A DNA stretch of 64,000 bases from UBA3102 sp964413055 (GCA_964413055.1 CAYPRB010000006.1:1-64000); one strand, 5' to 3'; counted from the first letter of the stretch, positions 6,630 to 15,106 are shown. Notes: generated by a model from the letters alone, not told the origin. A program made the numbers and translations.

Positions 6630-6688
6630 AACCACATAAGAGCTGAAGTTGCAAAATGCTTCATCTTTCAGCAAAATGTGGTTTTTTT
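6630..6688 (+). terminator. Intrinsic terminator (two-step stem)
   Basis: AACCACAT (6630-6637) pairs with ATGTGGTT (6676-6683), with an inner GCTGAA/TTCAGC stem and a T-run of seven. Confidence 0.75.
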
Positions 6689-6833
6689 ATTATTAGCCAG
6701 TTACCATGAATTACCTAAGGTGGATGGGATAAAAGGATGACGAAATAGAAGGATCTTTTGGATCTAATGTAGAAAAAGATCTATACTTAAGTTTCTTAAC
6801 TATTTTTTGCCAAAGGGCTAAGAGGAGTAGAAA

Positions 6834-8591
6834 ATGCAGATAAGTAAAAAGACGTCTTTGGTTTTATTTGTGTCGTTAATAGTGAGTTTTTTTGCCTGGT
6901 TCCTTCCGGTTTGGGTCCGGGATGCGGCGGCTGCGGACCAGGTGGCGGTAATCGGAGTGGACGTATTAAATGTGCGGAACGGGCCGGGAACCAACCACGG
7001 GATCGTGTCCCGGGTCGGCTTGAACGAGCGTTTACCGGTGCTGGACCAGAGTGGAGACTGGTACCAGGTAAGGCTGGGGACGGGAGAGAGCGGCTGGGTG
7101 GCCGGCTGGCTTTTGGATATAGAAACGGTTACGGCGGCTGCGGACCAGGTGGCGGTAATCGGAGTGGACGTATTAAATGTGCGGAGCGGGCCGGGGACCC
7201 ACCACGGGATCGTATCCCGGGTCGGCTTGAACGAGCGTTTACCGGTGCTGGACCAGAGTGGAGACTGGTACCAGGTAAGGCTGGGGACAGGAGAGAGCGG
7301 CTGGGTGGCCGGCTGGCTTTTGGATATAGAAACGGTTCCTGCGGTGCAGCCACCGGCGCCTGCAGAGCCTGTGCCACCGCAGGAATCCGGCGGAACTCCG
7401 GTTAGAAGAATGGCACTAATCAACAGTGAGGTTGTTAATGTGCGGAGCGGACCGGGGATAAATAACGAAATTATATCCCAGGTTGGCCTGAATGAAGATT
7501 TACCGGTATTGAACCAGAACGGAGACTGGTACAGGGTGCAGCTTTCCACAGGGGAAGTCGGTTGGGTTGCGGGTAGTTTGGTAAGCATCCGGACCGTGCC
7601 TGTTGCACCGCCCGACCCTCCGTCAGAACCAGGTGAAACCGAATCATCAAGAGGTAACGGCGGTCGGGACGGGGACCAATCGTCCGACGGGGTACTGTCC
7701 CTGGAGGTAGATGAGTTGAGAGACAAGACCCGTTTTGTTATTAAAGCAGGTACGTCTTTCGCTTATTCCTCGTTTACTCTTAATGCCCCAAAACGTTTGG
7801 TGATCGATATGGAAGGTGTCTCTATCGGTAATTTGGCCAGCAGTACGGAAGTTGGGTCAAATTCGGTAAGCCAGATCCGGGCGGGATATTTTCAGAGAGA
7901 ACCTGATATTACCAGGTTGGTTTTAGACTTGAAAGATGGGGTTCAATATACAGCTGCTCAGTCTGATAACCGGAAGACCTTAACTATTGAAACTTATGTT
8001 CCGCAGATAAAAGGTTCATATAAGAACAAGGTGATTGCTATAGATCCCGGCCATGGAGGAAGTGAACCGGGTACCATAGGAAGCCTGGGCACGAAAGAAA
8101 AAGATGTGAACCTTGACGTGGCCAAAAAGGTGGCCGGTCTTTTAGAAGCTCAGGGCGCCAAGGTGCTTATGACCAGAACCGGCGACTGGAATGTAGGACT
8201 TTATGAAAGGAATAATGAAGCCAACAGAAAAAAAGCGGATATTTTTGTAAGTATTCATTTTAACGCGCACCTGGACCGTTCCAAAAGGGGCACCAGCACT
8301 TACATTTACAGCAACTATGAAAAACCCAGTGAAGCTGCCAGAACGCGAGAGAGCAACAAGTTGGCACAGTGTGTACAGTCCGAACTGCTAAAAGAATTGG
8401 GGTTAAATGACATTGGCATAAGGGACGCTAATTTCGTGGTGCTGCGTAATGCCGACATGCCGGCCATCCTGGTGGAAGTAGCTTATCTTTCCAATCAGGC
8501 TGAAGAAAGATTGATTATTACCGATAGTTTTAAAAATAGGGCCGCTGAAGCCATTGTAAAAGGTATCGGGTTGTATCTTTCCCAGAATTAG
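6834..8591 (+). CDS. Secreted N-acetylmuramoyl-L-alanine amidase with three SH3b domains and an AMIN domain
   Basis: A 585-residue exported cell-wall hydrolase. A signal peptide (KKTSLVLFVSLIVSFFAWFL) is followed by three SH3b domains (about residues 35-98, 104-167 and 192-255), each with the VLNVR(N/S)GPG-type motif and SGWVAGWL-type end. A Pro-rich linker, an AMIN domain (about 284-390, peptidoglycan targeting) and a C-terminal Amidase_3 domain (400-585) follow. Zinc ligands are His406 in DPGHGG, Glu422 in GTKEKD and His475 in SIHF; Glu548 in LVEVAYLSN is the catalytic acid. It cuts the bond between muramic acid and the stem peptide. It stands alone between two terminators. Confidence 0.93.
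   Translation: MQISKKTSLVLFVSLIVSFFAWFLPVWVRDAAAADQVAVIGVDVLNVRNGPGTNHGIVSRVGLNERLPVLDQSGDWYQVRLGTGESGWVAGWLLDIETVTAAADQVAVIGVDVLNVRSGPGTHHGIVSRVGLNERLPVLDQSGDWYQVRLGTGESGWVAGWLLDIETVPAVQPPAPAEPVPPQESGGTPVRRMALINSEVVNVRSGPGINNEIISQVGLNEDLPVLNQNGDWYRVQLSTGEVGWVAGSLVSIRTVPVAPPDPPSEPGETESSRGNGGRDGDQSSDGVLSLEVDELRDKTRFVIKAGTSFAYSSFTLNAPKRLVIDMEGVSIGNLASSTEVGSNSVSQIRAGYFQREPDITRLVLDLKDGVQYTAAQSDNRKTLTIETYVPQIKGSYKNKVIAIDPGHGGSEPGTIGSLGTKEKDVNLDVAKKVAGLLEAQGAKVLMTRTGDWNVGLYERNNEANRKKADIFVSIHFNAHLDRSKRGTSTYIYSNYEKPSEAARTRESNKLAQCVQSELLKELGLNDIGIRDANFVVLRNADMPAILVEVAYLSNQAEERLIITDSFKNRAAEAIVKGIGLYLSQN
6927..7333 (+). repeat. Near-identical tandem repeat of about 200 bp with a 207-bp period
   Basis: Bases from 6927 and from 7134 are almost the same over about 200 bp, encoding the first two SH3b domains of the amidase. 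Differences are few (for example AAC/AGC in N/S-GPG and ACC/CCC nearby). The third SH3b (about 7410-7600) is clearly diverged. This points to a recent internal duplication or ongoing homogenisation. Confidence 0.85.
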
Positions 8592-8636
8592 TTGCTTTTA
8601 GAGATATAATATATTAATATTACGCTGATAAAGAAT

Positions 8637-8680
8637 ACCGTTCTGTTCCCGGTTTTAACAGCGGGACAGTACGGTTTTTA
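8637..8680 (+). terminator. Intrinsic terminator after the amidase
   Basis: ACCGT, CTGT and CCC (8637-8650) pair with GGG, ACAG and ACGGT (8663-8675), with small bulges, followed by TTTTTA. Confidence 0.65.
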
Positions 8681-8814
8681 TTTATTCAGAAAGAGGAACC
8701 CGGTACTTTATAAGTGAATATAAATAGTGCGTCGACCTTTAAACTGCTTTTTGATTTGTGACCGTATAGTAAGGGAATAATAATCCTGAATTATGAAAAG
8801 ACGGAGGTAAATAA

Positions 8815-9792
8815 TTGCCTAAAATTGGAATTACCACTACGGTACCCATAGAGATAATTTATGCTACCGGTTGGATCCCGGTGGATTTGAATAATGTTTT
8901 TATTACCGACGAAAACCCGGGAGCTTTGGTGGAAGAGGCCGAGATAGCCGGCTATCCGCGCAACATATGCGCTTGGATTAAAGGAATTTACAGCACCATG
9001 CTAAAACACCGGGAGATTCAAACTGTCATTGCGGTTACCCAGGGTGACTGCAGCAATACCCACGCTCTGATGGAAACATTGCAATTGGCCGGGGTCGAAG
9101 TAGTCCCTTTTGCTTTCCCTTTTGACCGCGACGTTGATTTGTTAAACTTGCAGATAGAAAAAATGAGGTCCTTTTTCGGAGTCTCTAGACGGAAAGTTCA
9201 GGAAGAAAAAGAAAGACTGGACCGGATCAGGAGAAAGGTATGGGAACTGGACCGGCTTACCTGGGAGGAAAACCGTGTGGCCGGTTGGGAAAATCATTTT
9301 TACCAGATCAGCTGCAGTGATTTCAACAGTGACCCGGATAAATTCGAGGCCGAGGTGGTTGATTTTCTAAATCAGGCACGTTCCGCTCCACCACGGGAGA
9401 GCGAATTGCGTTTGGGTTATATTGGTGTGCCGCCTATTATGGGAGAGTTATACGGGTACCTGGAGGAACGCGGTGCCCGGGTAGTATTTAACGAAACTCA
9501 GAGGCAGTTTACCATGCCTTTTAAAACCGGTGACCTGGTAGAACAATACCGGTTATATACCTATCCTTACGGTATATTTTTTCGCTTGGAGGATATTTTC
9601 CGCGAAATGTCAAAAAGAAAGTTGGACGGTATTATTCATTATGCCCAGAGTTTTTGTTACCGGCAGATTGAAGACCTTATCGTGCGGAAAAAACTTGACC
9701 TGCCGGTTTTGACCCTGGAAGGGGATAAGCCTGGAAGGTTGGATGCCCGTACCCGGATGCGCCTGGATGTTTTTTTAGAAATGTTGAGGTGA
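8815..9792 (+). CDS. 2-hydroxyacyl-CoA dehydratase subunit-like (HgdB/double-cubane family) protein
   Basis: A 325-residue protein of the 2-hydroxyglutaryl-CoA dehydratase D-component family. It opens with GITTTVPIEIIYATGWIPVDL, typical of the first Rossmann-like half. Cys52 (YPRNICAW), Cys79 (TQGDCSN) and Cys281 (AQSFCYRQ) sit where the family places its [4Fe-4S] ligands. Family enzymes use ATP-driven one-electron reduction to remove water from 2-hydroxyacyl-CoA; double-cubane relatives reduce small molecules. TTG 8815 has GGAGGT 7 bp upstream. It overlaps its activase gene by 4 bp. No second dehydratase subunit or CoA transferase is nearby, so the substrate is unknown. Confidence 0.8.
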   Translation: MPKIGITTTVPIEIIYATGWIPVDLNNVFITDENPGALVEEAEIAGYPRNICAWIKGIYSTMLKHREIQTVIAVTQGDCSNTHALMETLQLAGVEVVPFAFPFDRDVDLLNLQIEKMRSFFGVSRRKVQEEKERLDRIRRKVWELDRLTWEENRVAGWENHFYQISCSDFNSDPDKFEAEVVDFLNQARSAPPRESELRLGYIGVPPIMGELYGYLEERGARVVFNETQRQFTMPFKTGDLVEQYRLYTYPYGIFFRLEDIFREMSKRKLDGIIHYAQSFCYRQIEDLIVRKKLDLPVLTLEGDKPGRLDARTRMRLDVFLEMLR

Positions 9793-10571
9793 GGATTCTG
9801 TTAGTAGGTATTGATCTTGGAAGCCGCAGCATAAAAATGGTTTTGATGGAGGACGACTGCTTACTAAGCCTGCGCAAATTTAATACTATGGAATTTTACC
9901 GGACATATGCCGCAAAAAAGGATGACGGGCTGGTAATTAATTTTGCAGCTATGAACGTGCCGGTTGTCATTGGTGATGATGTTGTCACAGCTACCGGTTA
10001 CGGGCGCCAGACAGTAAAGGTGGAAGGAGCCAGGGTAATTCCCGAAGTGATGGCTCATGCATTGGGGGCGGTAAAACTTACCGGTGTGAAAAACTTTACA
10101 CTTTTAGACCTTGGTGGGCAGGACAGTAAAGTTGCCCTGGTAAAAAATGGACGGGTGGTTGATTTTCAGACCAATGATAAATGTGCTGCCAGTACGGGGC
10201 GCTATTTGGAAAACATGGCGGCAGTATTGAATATTAGCCTGGATGAACTCGGCAAGCATTATGAGTCTCCGGTAGACCTTACTTCTACGTGCGCGGTTTT
10301 CGGTGAAAGTGAATTGATTGGTAAGGTGGTGGAAGGTTATTCTATTCCCGCTCTTGCCGCCGGAGTTAACTACAGTATATTTAAACGTATAAAGCCGATG
10401 TTGAACCGGTTATTGTCAGGCGGAGTTATGGTTTTTACCGGTGGGGTTACTGGCAACACGGCATTAAGAATCATGCTCGAGGAAGAAATGGGAGTGGAAG
10501 TTATCGTGCCGGAACATTCGGAGTATGCGGGTGCAATTGGCTGCTGTGTGGATGCGGCCGGACGTGGGTAA
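9789..10571 (+). CDS. Acyl-CoA dehydratase activase (BcrAD/BadFG/HgdC ATPase family)
   Basis: A 260-residue ASKHA-fold ATPase. GIDLGSRSIKMVLM (residues 7-20) is the phosphate-1 motif, LLDLGGQDSKVALV the phosphate-2 motif and MVFTGGVTGN the adenosine motif. NDKCAASTGR and TSTCAVFGESE each supply one cysteine per monomer to the [4Fe-4S] cluster bridging the homodimer. The protein couples ATP hydrolysis to injection of a low-potential electron into its partner, here the product of 8815-9792. The GTG start overlaps the upstream stop, so the genes are coupled. Length is normal for the family. Confidence 0.9.
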   Translation: MRILLVGIDLGSRSIKMVLMEDDCLLSLRKFNTMEFYRTYAAKKDDGLVINFAAMNVPVVIGDDVVTATGYGRQTVKVEGARVIPEVMAHALGAVKLTGVKNFTLLDLGGQDSKVALVKNGRVVDFQTNDKCAASTGRYLENMAAVLNISLDELGKHYESPVDLTSTCAVFGESELIGKVVEGYSIPALAAGVNYSIFKRIKPMLNRLLSGGVMVFTGGVTGNTALRIMLEEEMGVEVIVPEHSEYAGAIGCCVDAAGRG

Positions 10572-10606
10572 ACGGTTATCAATATCGGTATAAAAGGAGA
10601 TGTGAA

Positions 10607-11356
10607 ATGGTAAGAAGTGATGGGAGAGAACCCGGGCAAATGAGGACGGTAAATATAATCAGGAATTATAATAAACATGCCGAGGGGTCGGTATTAATCG
10701 AAATTGGTGATACCAGGGTGATTTGTACCGCTTCAGTGGAAGACCGGTTACCTGCTTTTCTTAAAGGGGAAGGCAAGGGATGGGTTACCGCCGAGTACGG
10801 TATGCTTCCCCGGGCGACCGGTTCCAGGACCCCCAGGGAGGCAGCCAGGGGTAAGGTGAGCGGGCGGACATCCGAAATACAACGTCTCATCGGGCGTTCT
10901 CTGCGCTCGGTAGTGGATTTGGCGGCGCTGGGAGAATGTACAATTTGGCTGGATTGCGATGTCATTCAGGCGGATGGTGGTACCCGGACGGCTTCGATAA
11001 CCGGTGCCTTTGTGGCTCTGGTGGATGCCTTGAACAAGATGAAGCAACAAGGGTTGTTAAAGCGTTTACCCGTTACAGATTTTATTGCTGCTACCAGTGT
11101 AGGGAAACTGAAGGGCCGGGTGATTTTGGATCTTTGTTACGAAGAGGATTTTGCCGCCGAAGTAGATATGAATATTATTATGACTGGGGCCGGTCGCTTT
11201 GTTGAAATCCAGGGTGCCGGAGAAGAGGCTACCTTTACCCGTTCGGAAATGGATAATATGATTGGAATGGCGGCACAAGGAATCGAGCGACTGATTAACT
11301 ATCAAAAAGAAGTACTGGGAGATATTGCGGCCGGTATCGGGGAGGTGCTCCGGTGA
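10607..11356 (+). CDS. rph: Ribonuclease PH
   Basis: A 249-residue phosphorolytic 3'-5' exoribonuclease that trims tRNA 3' ends. It begins RSDGREPGQMRTVNI, the family opening, and carries GWVTAEYGMLPRATGSRTPRE and SGRTSEIQRLIGRSLR (RNA and phosphate binding) and DVIQADGGTRTASITGA (catalytic Asp). Length is typical. The ATG has AAAGGAG upstream. It overlaps rdgB by one base, an order (rph-rdgB-phosphoesterase) common in Clostridia and Bacilli. Confidence 0.97.
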   Translation: MVRSDGREPGQMRTVNIIRNYNKHAEGSVLIEIGDTRVICTASVEDRLPAFLKGEGKGWVTAEYGMLPRATGSRTPREAARGKVSGRTSEIQRLIGRSLRSVVDLAALGECTIWLDCDVIQADGGTRTASITGAFVALVDALNKMKQQGLLKRLPVTDFIAATSVGKLKGRVILDLCYEEDFAAEVDMNIIMTGAGRFVEIQGAGEEATFTRSEMDNMIGMAAQGIERLINYQKEVLGDIAAGIGEVLR

Positions 11357-11964
11357 TGAAGTTGATTCTGGCTACCAGAAACCCAAACAAAGTAAGAGAA
11401 ATTTCCGGGCTGCTGTCTTCCCATGAGATAAAGGTTTTGTCCCTTGACGAATTTCCGGATATTAGTGACATAGAGGAGGACGGAGATACATTTAGAGAAA
11501 ACGCACAGAAAAAAGCTGCCATTGTTTGTGCGGAAACCTCTAAAATAACCCTGGCCGATGACTCCGGTCTGGAGGTAGACTGTTTAGAAGGAGCGCCGGG
11601 TGTCATGTCATCTCGTTTTGCCGGTGAAAATAAAAATGACCAGGCTAATAACAAAAAATTATTGGAACTTATGTCCGGAGTGCCGGCTGAATTGCGCACC
11701 GCACGTTTTAAATGTGTTATGGCCATTGCTGTACCTGACGGCTGGGTATATACCGCTGAAGGTGTCTGTGAGGGAATTATTACAGAAGAACCTAGAGGAC
11801 ACGGGGGGTTTGGATATGACCCGTTGTTTTACCTTCCTGATTACGGCAAGACCATGGCGGAGTTGGACCTGGAGGCAAAGAATAAAATCAGTCACCGTTC
11901 CCGGGCGCTGGCAGGCGCAATGGACATTTTATTAGAAATAAAGCAAATTGATAGTATGGAGTGA
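11356..11964 (+). CDS. rdgB: XTP/dITP pyrophosphatase (RdgB/HAM1)
   Basis: A 202-residue house-cleaning enzyme that hydrolyses non-canonical purine triphosphates (XTP, ITP, dITP). Motifs: LILATRNPNKVREI (substrate-binding SxNxxK type), FRENAQKKA, ADDSGLEVDCLEGAPGVMSSRFAG (metal and base site) and HGGFGYDPLFY (specificity loop), then SHRSRAL. The ATG at 11356 has GGGAGGTG 8-9 bp upstream; a GTG at 11353 is an alternative. It shares one base with the rph stop codon. Confidence 0.96.
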   Translation: MKLILATRNPNKVREISGLLSSHEIKVLSLDEFPDISDIEEDGDTFRENAQKKAAIVCAETSKITLADDSGLEVDCLEGAPGVMSSRFAGENKNDQANNKKLLELMSGVPAELRTARFKCVMAIAVPDGWVYTAEGVCEGIITEEPRGHGGFGYDPLFYLPDYGKTMAELDLEAKNKISHRSRALAGAMDILLEIKQIDSME

Positions 11965-11971
11965 GTTTATT

Positions 11972-12448
11972 TTGCGAATAGTAGTTTTCAGTGACAGTCA
12001 CGGCAGCTTAAATTTTGCCCGGAAGGCATTAAAAGATTCCGGCCGGGTGGATTTGATTCTTCATGCGGGCGATCATTACCGGGACGGCTTTGAGTTGGCT
12101 GCGGAAGCCGGTCTTCCGGTACAGGCTGTCCTCGGAAACTGCGACCGTTTTGATGAAGGACCGGCGGAGGTGTTTTTAGAGACGAAGGGAGGTGTTATCT
12201 TAATGGTTCACGGTCATGCAGGAGGTGCGGCGGGCCGTCGGCTTGAGGAAGTTCTGGTGCTTGTCAGGGAGTGCAAAGCAAAATTAGTCGTGTTCGGACA
12301 TACCCACATGGCTAATATAATTAAAGAGAGCGGTGTGTTATTCTTTAATCCCGGCAGTATATCCTGTCCCCGGGACCGGGAAAGGCCCAGTTATGGTATT
12401 CTGGAAGTTAAAGGGAAAGGAATAATACCTAGTATACACCGAATTTAA
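11972..12448 (+). CDS. Metallophosphoesterase, YfcE/MJ0936 family
   Basis: A 158-residue calcineurin-like phosphoesterase. Metal ligands are seen in VFSDSHG (D-x-H), LHAGDH (GD), LGNCD (GNxD), VHGH and FGHTH. Relatives hydrolyse phosphodiesters in vitro and the true substrate is unknown. TTG 11972 is chosen since GGAG lies 10 bp upstream and the protein then begins MRIVVFSDSH as in homologues. It follows rdgB by 7 bp and closes the rph operon. Confidence 0.88.
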   Translation: MRIVVFSDSHGSLNFARKALKDSGRVDLILHAGDHYRDGFELAAEAGLPVQAVLGNCDRFDEGPAEVFLETKGGVILMVHGHAGGAAGRRLEEVLVLVRECKAKLVVFGHTHMANIIKESGVLFFNPGSISCPRDRERPSYGILEVKGKGIIPSIHRI

Positions 12449-12481
12449 AATAAAACTTATTTTTCGCTTGGAATTAAAACT

Positions 12482-12510
12482 TTGACGTCGTGCGTGTTTT
12501 TGGGTATAAT
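12482..12510 (+). promoter_or_regulatory. Sigma-A type promoter of the tRNA-Gly/tRNA-Arg unit
   Basis: TTGACG (12482-12487), a 17-bp spacer and a perfect TATAAT (12505-12510) lie 29 bp before the tRNA-Gly gene. Confidence 0.8.
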
Positions 12511-12538
12511 AATAAATACGTGAAAAAATAATTTTCGA

Positions 12539-12612
12539 GCGGGTGTAGCTCAATGGTAGAGCACCGGCCTTCCAAGCCGGGTACGTGGGTTCGATTCCCA
12601 TCACCCGCTCCA
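12539..12612 (+). tRNA. tRNA-Gly (anticodon TCC)
   Basis: A 74-nt cloverleaf with acceptor GCGGGTG/CACCCGC, D-arm GCTCAATGGTAGAGC, anticodon loop CTTCCAA, T-arm GTGGGTTCGATTCCCAT and encoded CCA. It is co-transcribed with tRNA-Arg three bases downstream. Confidence 0.97.
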
Positions 12613-12615
12613 CAT

Positions 12616-12692
12616 GTCCCAGTAGCTCAGCCGGATAGAGCAACGGACTTCTAATCCGTAGGCCGGGGGTTCGAATCCCTCCTGGGACGCCA
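12616..12692 (+). tRNA. tRNA-Arg (anticodon TCT)
   Basis: A 77-nt cloverleaf with acceptor GTCCCAG/CTGGGAC, anticodon loop CTTCTAA, T-loop TTCGAAT and encoded CCA after discriminator G. A terminator follows at 12706. Confidence 0.97.
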
Positions 12693-12705
12693 GAAAAAGC
12701 TTACT

Positions 12706-12730
12706 GTCGCAAAGGATTTGCGGCTTTTTA
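12706..12730 (+). terminator. Terminator of the tRNA-Gly/Arg unit
   Basis: GTCGCAAA (12706-12713) pairs with TTTGCGGC (12717-12724; one G-U), loop GGA, then TTTTT. Confidence 0.75.
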
Positions 12731-12903
12731 TATTTTTGGGGAAAGATTAATATTTAGGAATCGCTTAAACTTATAAGTGCTACCTTTTATAGGTATTTTT
12801 CAATTGTTAAAAACACGGATGGGGAGGGATGCAAGGTGTAAATATAGAAATATAGAATTATGAAGTAGTGTTATTTGGTGTAGTGTTATAGCAGGAGAAG
12901 AAT

Positions 12904-13593
12904 ATGAAAAATATTAAAAATACAATATTTGAAGTGGTTTTTGCCGTTTTGCCGGTGACAATATTTGTTATTATACTACAAATTTTATTACGATTGCCGG
13001 TTACAGTTATGATGCAATTCCTGGTTGGTGTTATTATGGTCACTATGGGGTTAGTTTTCTTCTTGCTGGGTGTTCATCTCGGTTTGCTTCAAATAGGAGA
13101 AGCCACAGGAGCAGTTTTGCCAAAAATAGGTATATTGTGGGTTATAATCCTTTTTAGTTTTCTTTTGGGCTTTGTTGTAACAGTAGCTGAGCCAGATGTT
13201 AGAGTGTTGGCTACTCAGGTAGATATTATTTCCGGAGGAGCTATCTCGAAGAACTTTTTAATTGGCACGGTGGCTTTGGGTGTAGCTATATTTGTAAGTT
13301 TGGCTATGTTGCGGGTGATTCTGGGTATTCCTCTAAAATATCTTCTATTTATAAGTTACGGTCTTATACTTATATTAGCTTTATTTACTCCCGCGGAATT
13401 TGTAGCAGTTTCCTTAGATGCTGGTGGTGTAACTACAGGCCCGATGACAGTACCATTTATTATCGCTTTGGGTGTCGGGGTTGCTTCTGTTCTGGGTGGC
13501 AGAAAAGCTTCAACTGACGGCTTTGGGTTCGTAGCGCTAGGTTCTGTAGGACCTATTTTAGCCGTGTTATTGCTGGGAGTGATTTATGGTTGA
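12904..13593 (+). CDS. DUF1538 integral membrane protein (first half-unit)
   Basis: A 229-residue membrane protein with about seven hydrophobic segments. It shows the DUF1538 signatures shared with the next gene: FLLGVHLGLLQIGEATG, VAEPDVRVLATQV, and DAGGVTTGPMTVPFIIALG (a Gly-rich TGPMTV motif that looks like a re-entrant or ion-binding loop). In many genomes two DUF1538 units are fused in one chain; here they are two genes overlapping by 4 bp, so they probably form a heterodimeric transporter. The ligand is unknown. GGAGAAG precedes the ATG. The tandem PII protein downstream suggests control by nitrogen or energy status. Confidence 0.85.
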   Translation: MKNIKNTIFEVVFAVLPVTIFVIILQILLRLPVTVMMQFLVGVIMVTMGLVFFLLGVHLGLLQIGEATGAVLPKIGILWVIILFSFLLGFVVTVAEPDVRVLATQVDIISGGAISKNFLIGTVALGVAIFVSLAMLRVILGIPLKYLLFISYGLILILALFTPAEFVAVSLDAGGVTTGPMTVPFIIALGVGVASVLGGRKASTDGFGFVALGSVGPILAVLLLGVIYG

Positions 13594-14339
13594 AAGAGAT
13601 TCAGGTATTTACGGGTTTTAGTCATGTTTTGCTAGAAGTAGCGGTTGCTCTTTTTCCCCTCGTAATAATATTCTTATTTCTACAAATTTGGTTGCTAAGA
13701 TTTCCAATACAGAGACTGTTTAATATAATTAAAGGCTTAATCTTAACATTTATAGGCCTGGCATTTTTTTTACAAGGGGTTTATGTTGGTTTTTTACCCG
13801 TTGGAGAAGTAATAGGTAGAGCTCTGGGTGGTTTATATCACAACTGGGTATTGATACCGATAGGCTTTGTTCTGGGTTTTGTTGCAGTATTTGCTGAACC
13901 GGCAGTACGTGTGTTAAATTATGAGGTAGAAAAGGCGTCAGGAGGATTTATTCCACAGCAACTAATGCTTTATACACTATCCCTGGGAGTTGCCGTCTCT
14001 GTCGCACTATCGATGGGGAGAATTCTATTTGGTATCCCACTGTGGTTTCTAGTAATTCCAGGTTATTTACTTGCTTTTATAATGGTTTATTATTCAACTC
14101 CCTCCTTTGTGGCCATTGCTTTTGATTCTGGAGGGGTGGCAACTGGACCTATGACCGTAACTTTTATATTAACTATGGCGTTAGGCGTTGCCTCTGCTAT
14201 AGAAGGCCGAGATCCTTTAATTGAAGGGTTTGGGATGATCGCCCTTGTGGCACTTTCTCCGGTTTTATCGGTTTTATTAGTAGGACTACTCTATAATAAA
14301 AAGGGGAAAGAAGATGAGCGGAATCTCGCAGATATGTAA
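13590..14339 (+). CDS. DUF1538 integral membrane protein (second half-unit)
   Basis: A 249-residue paralogue of the preceding gene with the same order of motifs: FFLQGVYVGFLPVGEVIG, FAEPAVRVLNYEV and DSGGVATGPMTVTFILTMALG. About seven membrane segments are visible. The TTG start overlaps the upstream stop (TTGA), so translation is coupled. The C-terminal tail (YNKKGKEDERNLADM) is cytoplasmic in appearance and overlaps the start of the PII gene. The pair likely forms a pseudo-symmetric pore or carrier. No substrate can be assigned from the sequence. Confidence 0.85.
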   Translation: MKEIQVFTGFSHVLLEVAVALFPLVIIFLFLQIWLLRFPIQRLFNIIKGLILTFIGLAFFLQGVYVGFLPVGEVIGRALGGLYHNWVLIPIGFVLGFVAVFAEPAVRVLNYEVEKASGGFIPQQLMLYTLSLGVAVSVALSMGRILFGIPLWFLVIPGYLLAFIMVYYSTPSFVAIAFDSGGVATGPMTVTFILTMALGVASAIEGRDPLIEGFGMIALVALSPVLSVLLVGLLYNKKGKEDERNLADM

Positions 14340-15042
14340 ATTTTTGGTTACTATTGTTAACCATGGTATGGGCAGAAAAGTAGTTAAGGCTTCAAAACTA
14401 GCGGGGGCCGAAGGCGGAACTGTTATTATTGGAAAGGGTACGGGGATTCATGAAATAAAAGCTTTATTTGGTATTCCCATCGAGCCGGAAAAAGAAATAA
14501 TTTTTACTTTAACAAGCAAAGAAAAATTAGACAGTATTCTACAGTCTGTCGTTTCTACCGCTAAATTGAATAAGCCAGGTCATGGAATTGCTTTCATAAT
14601 TGATATTAGCAAGGTAGCAGGGATTTGTCATCTAGGTATGCCAGTAGCAACATCGAACAGAATTTTTGGAGGGACTAAAATGACAGCTGGTAAGGAAGTT
14701 TTATACGATTTAATTATAACTATAGTTAATAAAGGTGACGCAGAAAAAGTAGTGAATTCTTCCAAAGAGGCCGGTGCTGAAGGTGGAACAATACTGTCCG
14801 GTCGTGGAACGGGAATTCATGAGCGCGCTAAATTGTTTGGTATTACTATAGAGCCTGAGAAAGAAATCGTTCTCACTCTAATTGACCGTCAACAAAGTAA
14901 TAAGGTTTTAGAAGCTATTATAAATGAATCCGCACTAAATAAGCCCGGGAAAGGGATTGCATTTGTTTTGGAAGTTGAGAAAGTGGTTGGTATTAATCAT
15001 CCACTTAACATGATGGTAAATGAGAGACTTTCCGATAATTAA
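14314..15042 (+). CDS. Tandem PII-like nitrogen-regulatory-type protein (two PII-like domains in one chain)
   Basis: A 242-residue protein made of two PII-like domains (about residues 5-110 and 128-235). Both repeat the same path: a first strand (FLVTIVNHG / LIITIVNKG), GAEGGT, G.GTGIHE, LFGI.IEPEKEI, then LNKPG.GIAF and VxGI(C/N)H. In classic GlnB/GlnK a long T-loop carries a uridylylated Tyr; here the loop is short and no such Tyr is visible. Classic PII is a trimer of single domains; a tandem chain changes that assembly. It starts within the end of the second DUF1538 gene, so it probably gates that transporter. Confidence 0.85.
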   Translation: MSGISQICKFLVTIVNHGMGRKVVKASKLAGAEGGTVIIGKGTGIHEIKALFGIPIEPEKEIIFTLTSKEKLDSILQSVVSTAKLNKPGHGIAFIIDISKVAGICHLGMPVATSNRIFGGTKMTAGKEVLYDLIITIVNKGDAEKVVNSSKEAGAEGGTILSGRGTGIHERAKLFGITIEPEKEIVLTLIDRQQSNKVLEAIINESALNKPGKGIAFVLEVEKVVGINHPLNMMVNERLSDN

Positions 15043-15106
15043 GAGTAGCAACTATTTTTTCTACTATGATGGAGAGGGTTAGATCTTGTACTAGGAGGAT
15101 ATAAGA

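Noticed and set aside
6911..7405. 164-codon alternative plus-strand frame in the amidase
   Set aside because: It is a low-complexity Gly/Arg-rich shadow of the GC-rich repeat, without a start site.
6818..7726. 302-codon minus-strand open frame
   Set aside because: It is the antisense of the repeated SH3b-coding part of the amidase; its internal repeats mirror those domains.
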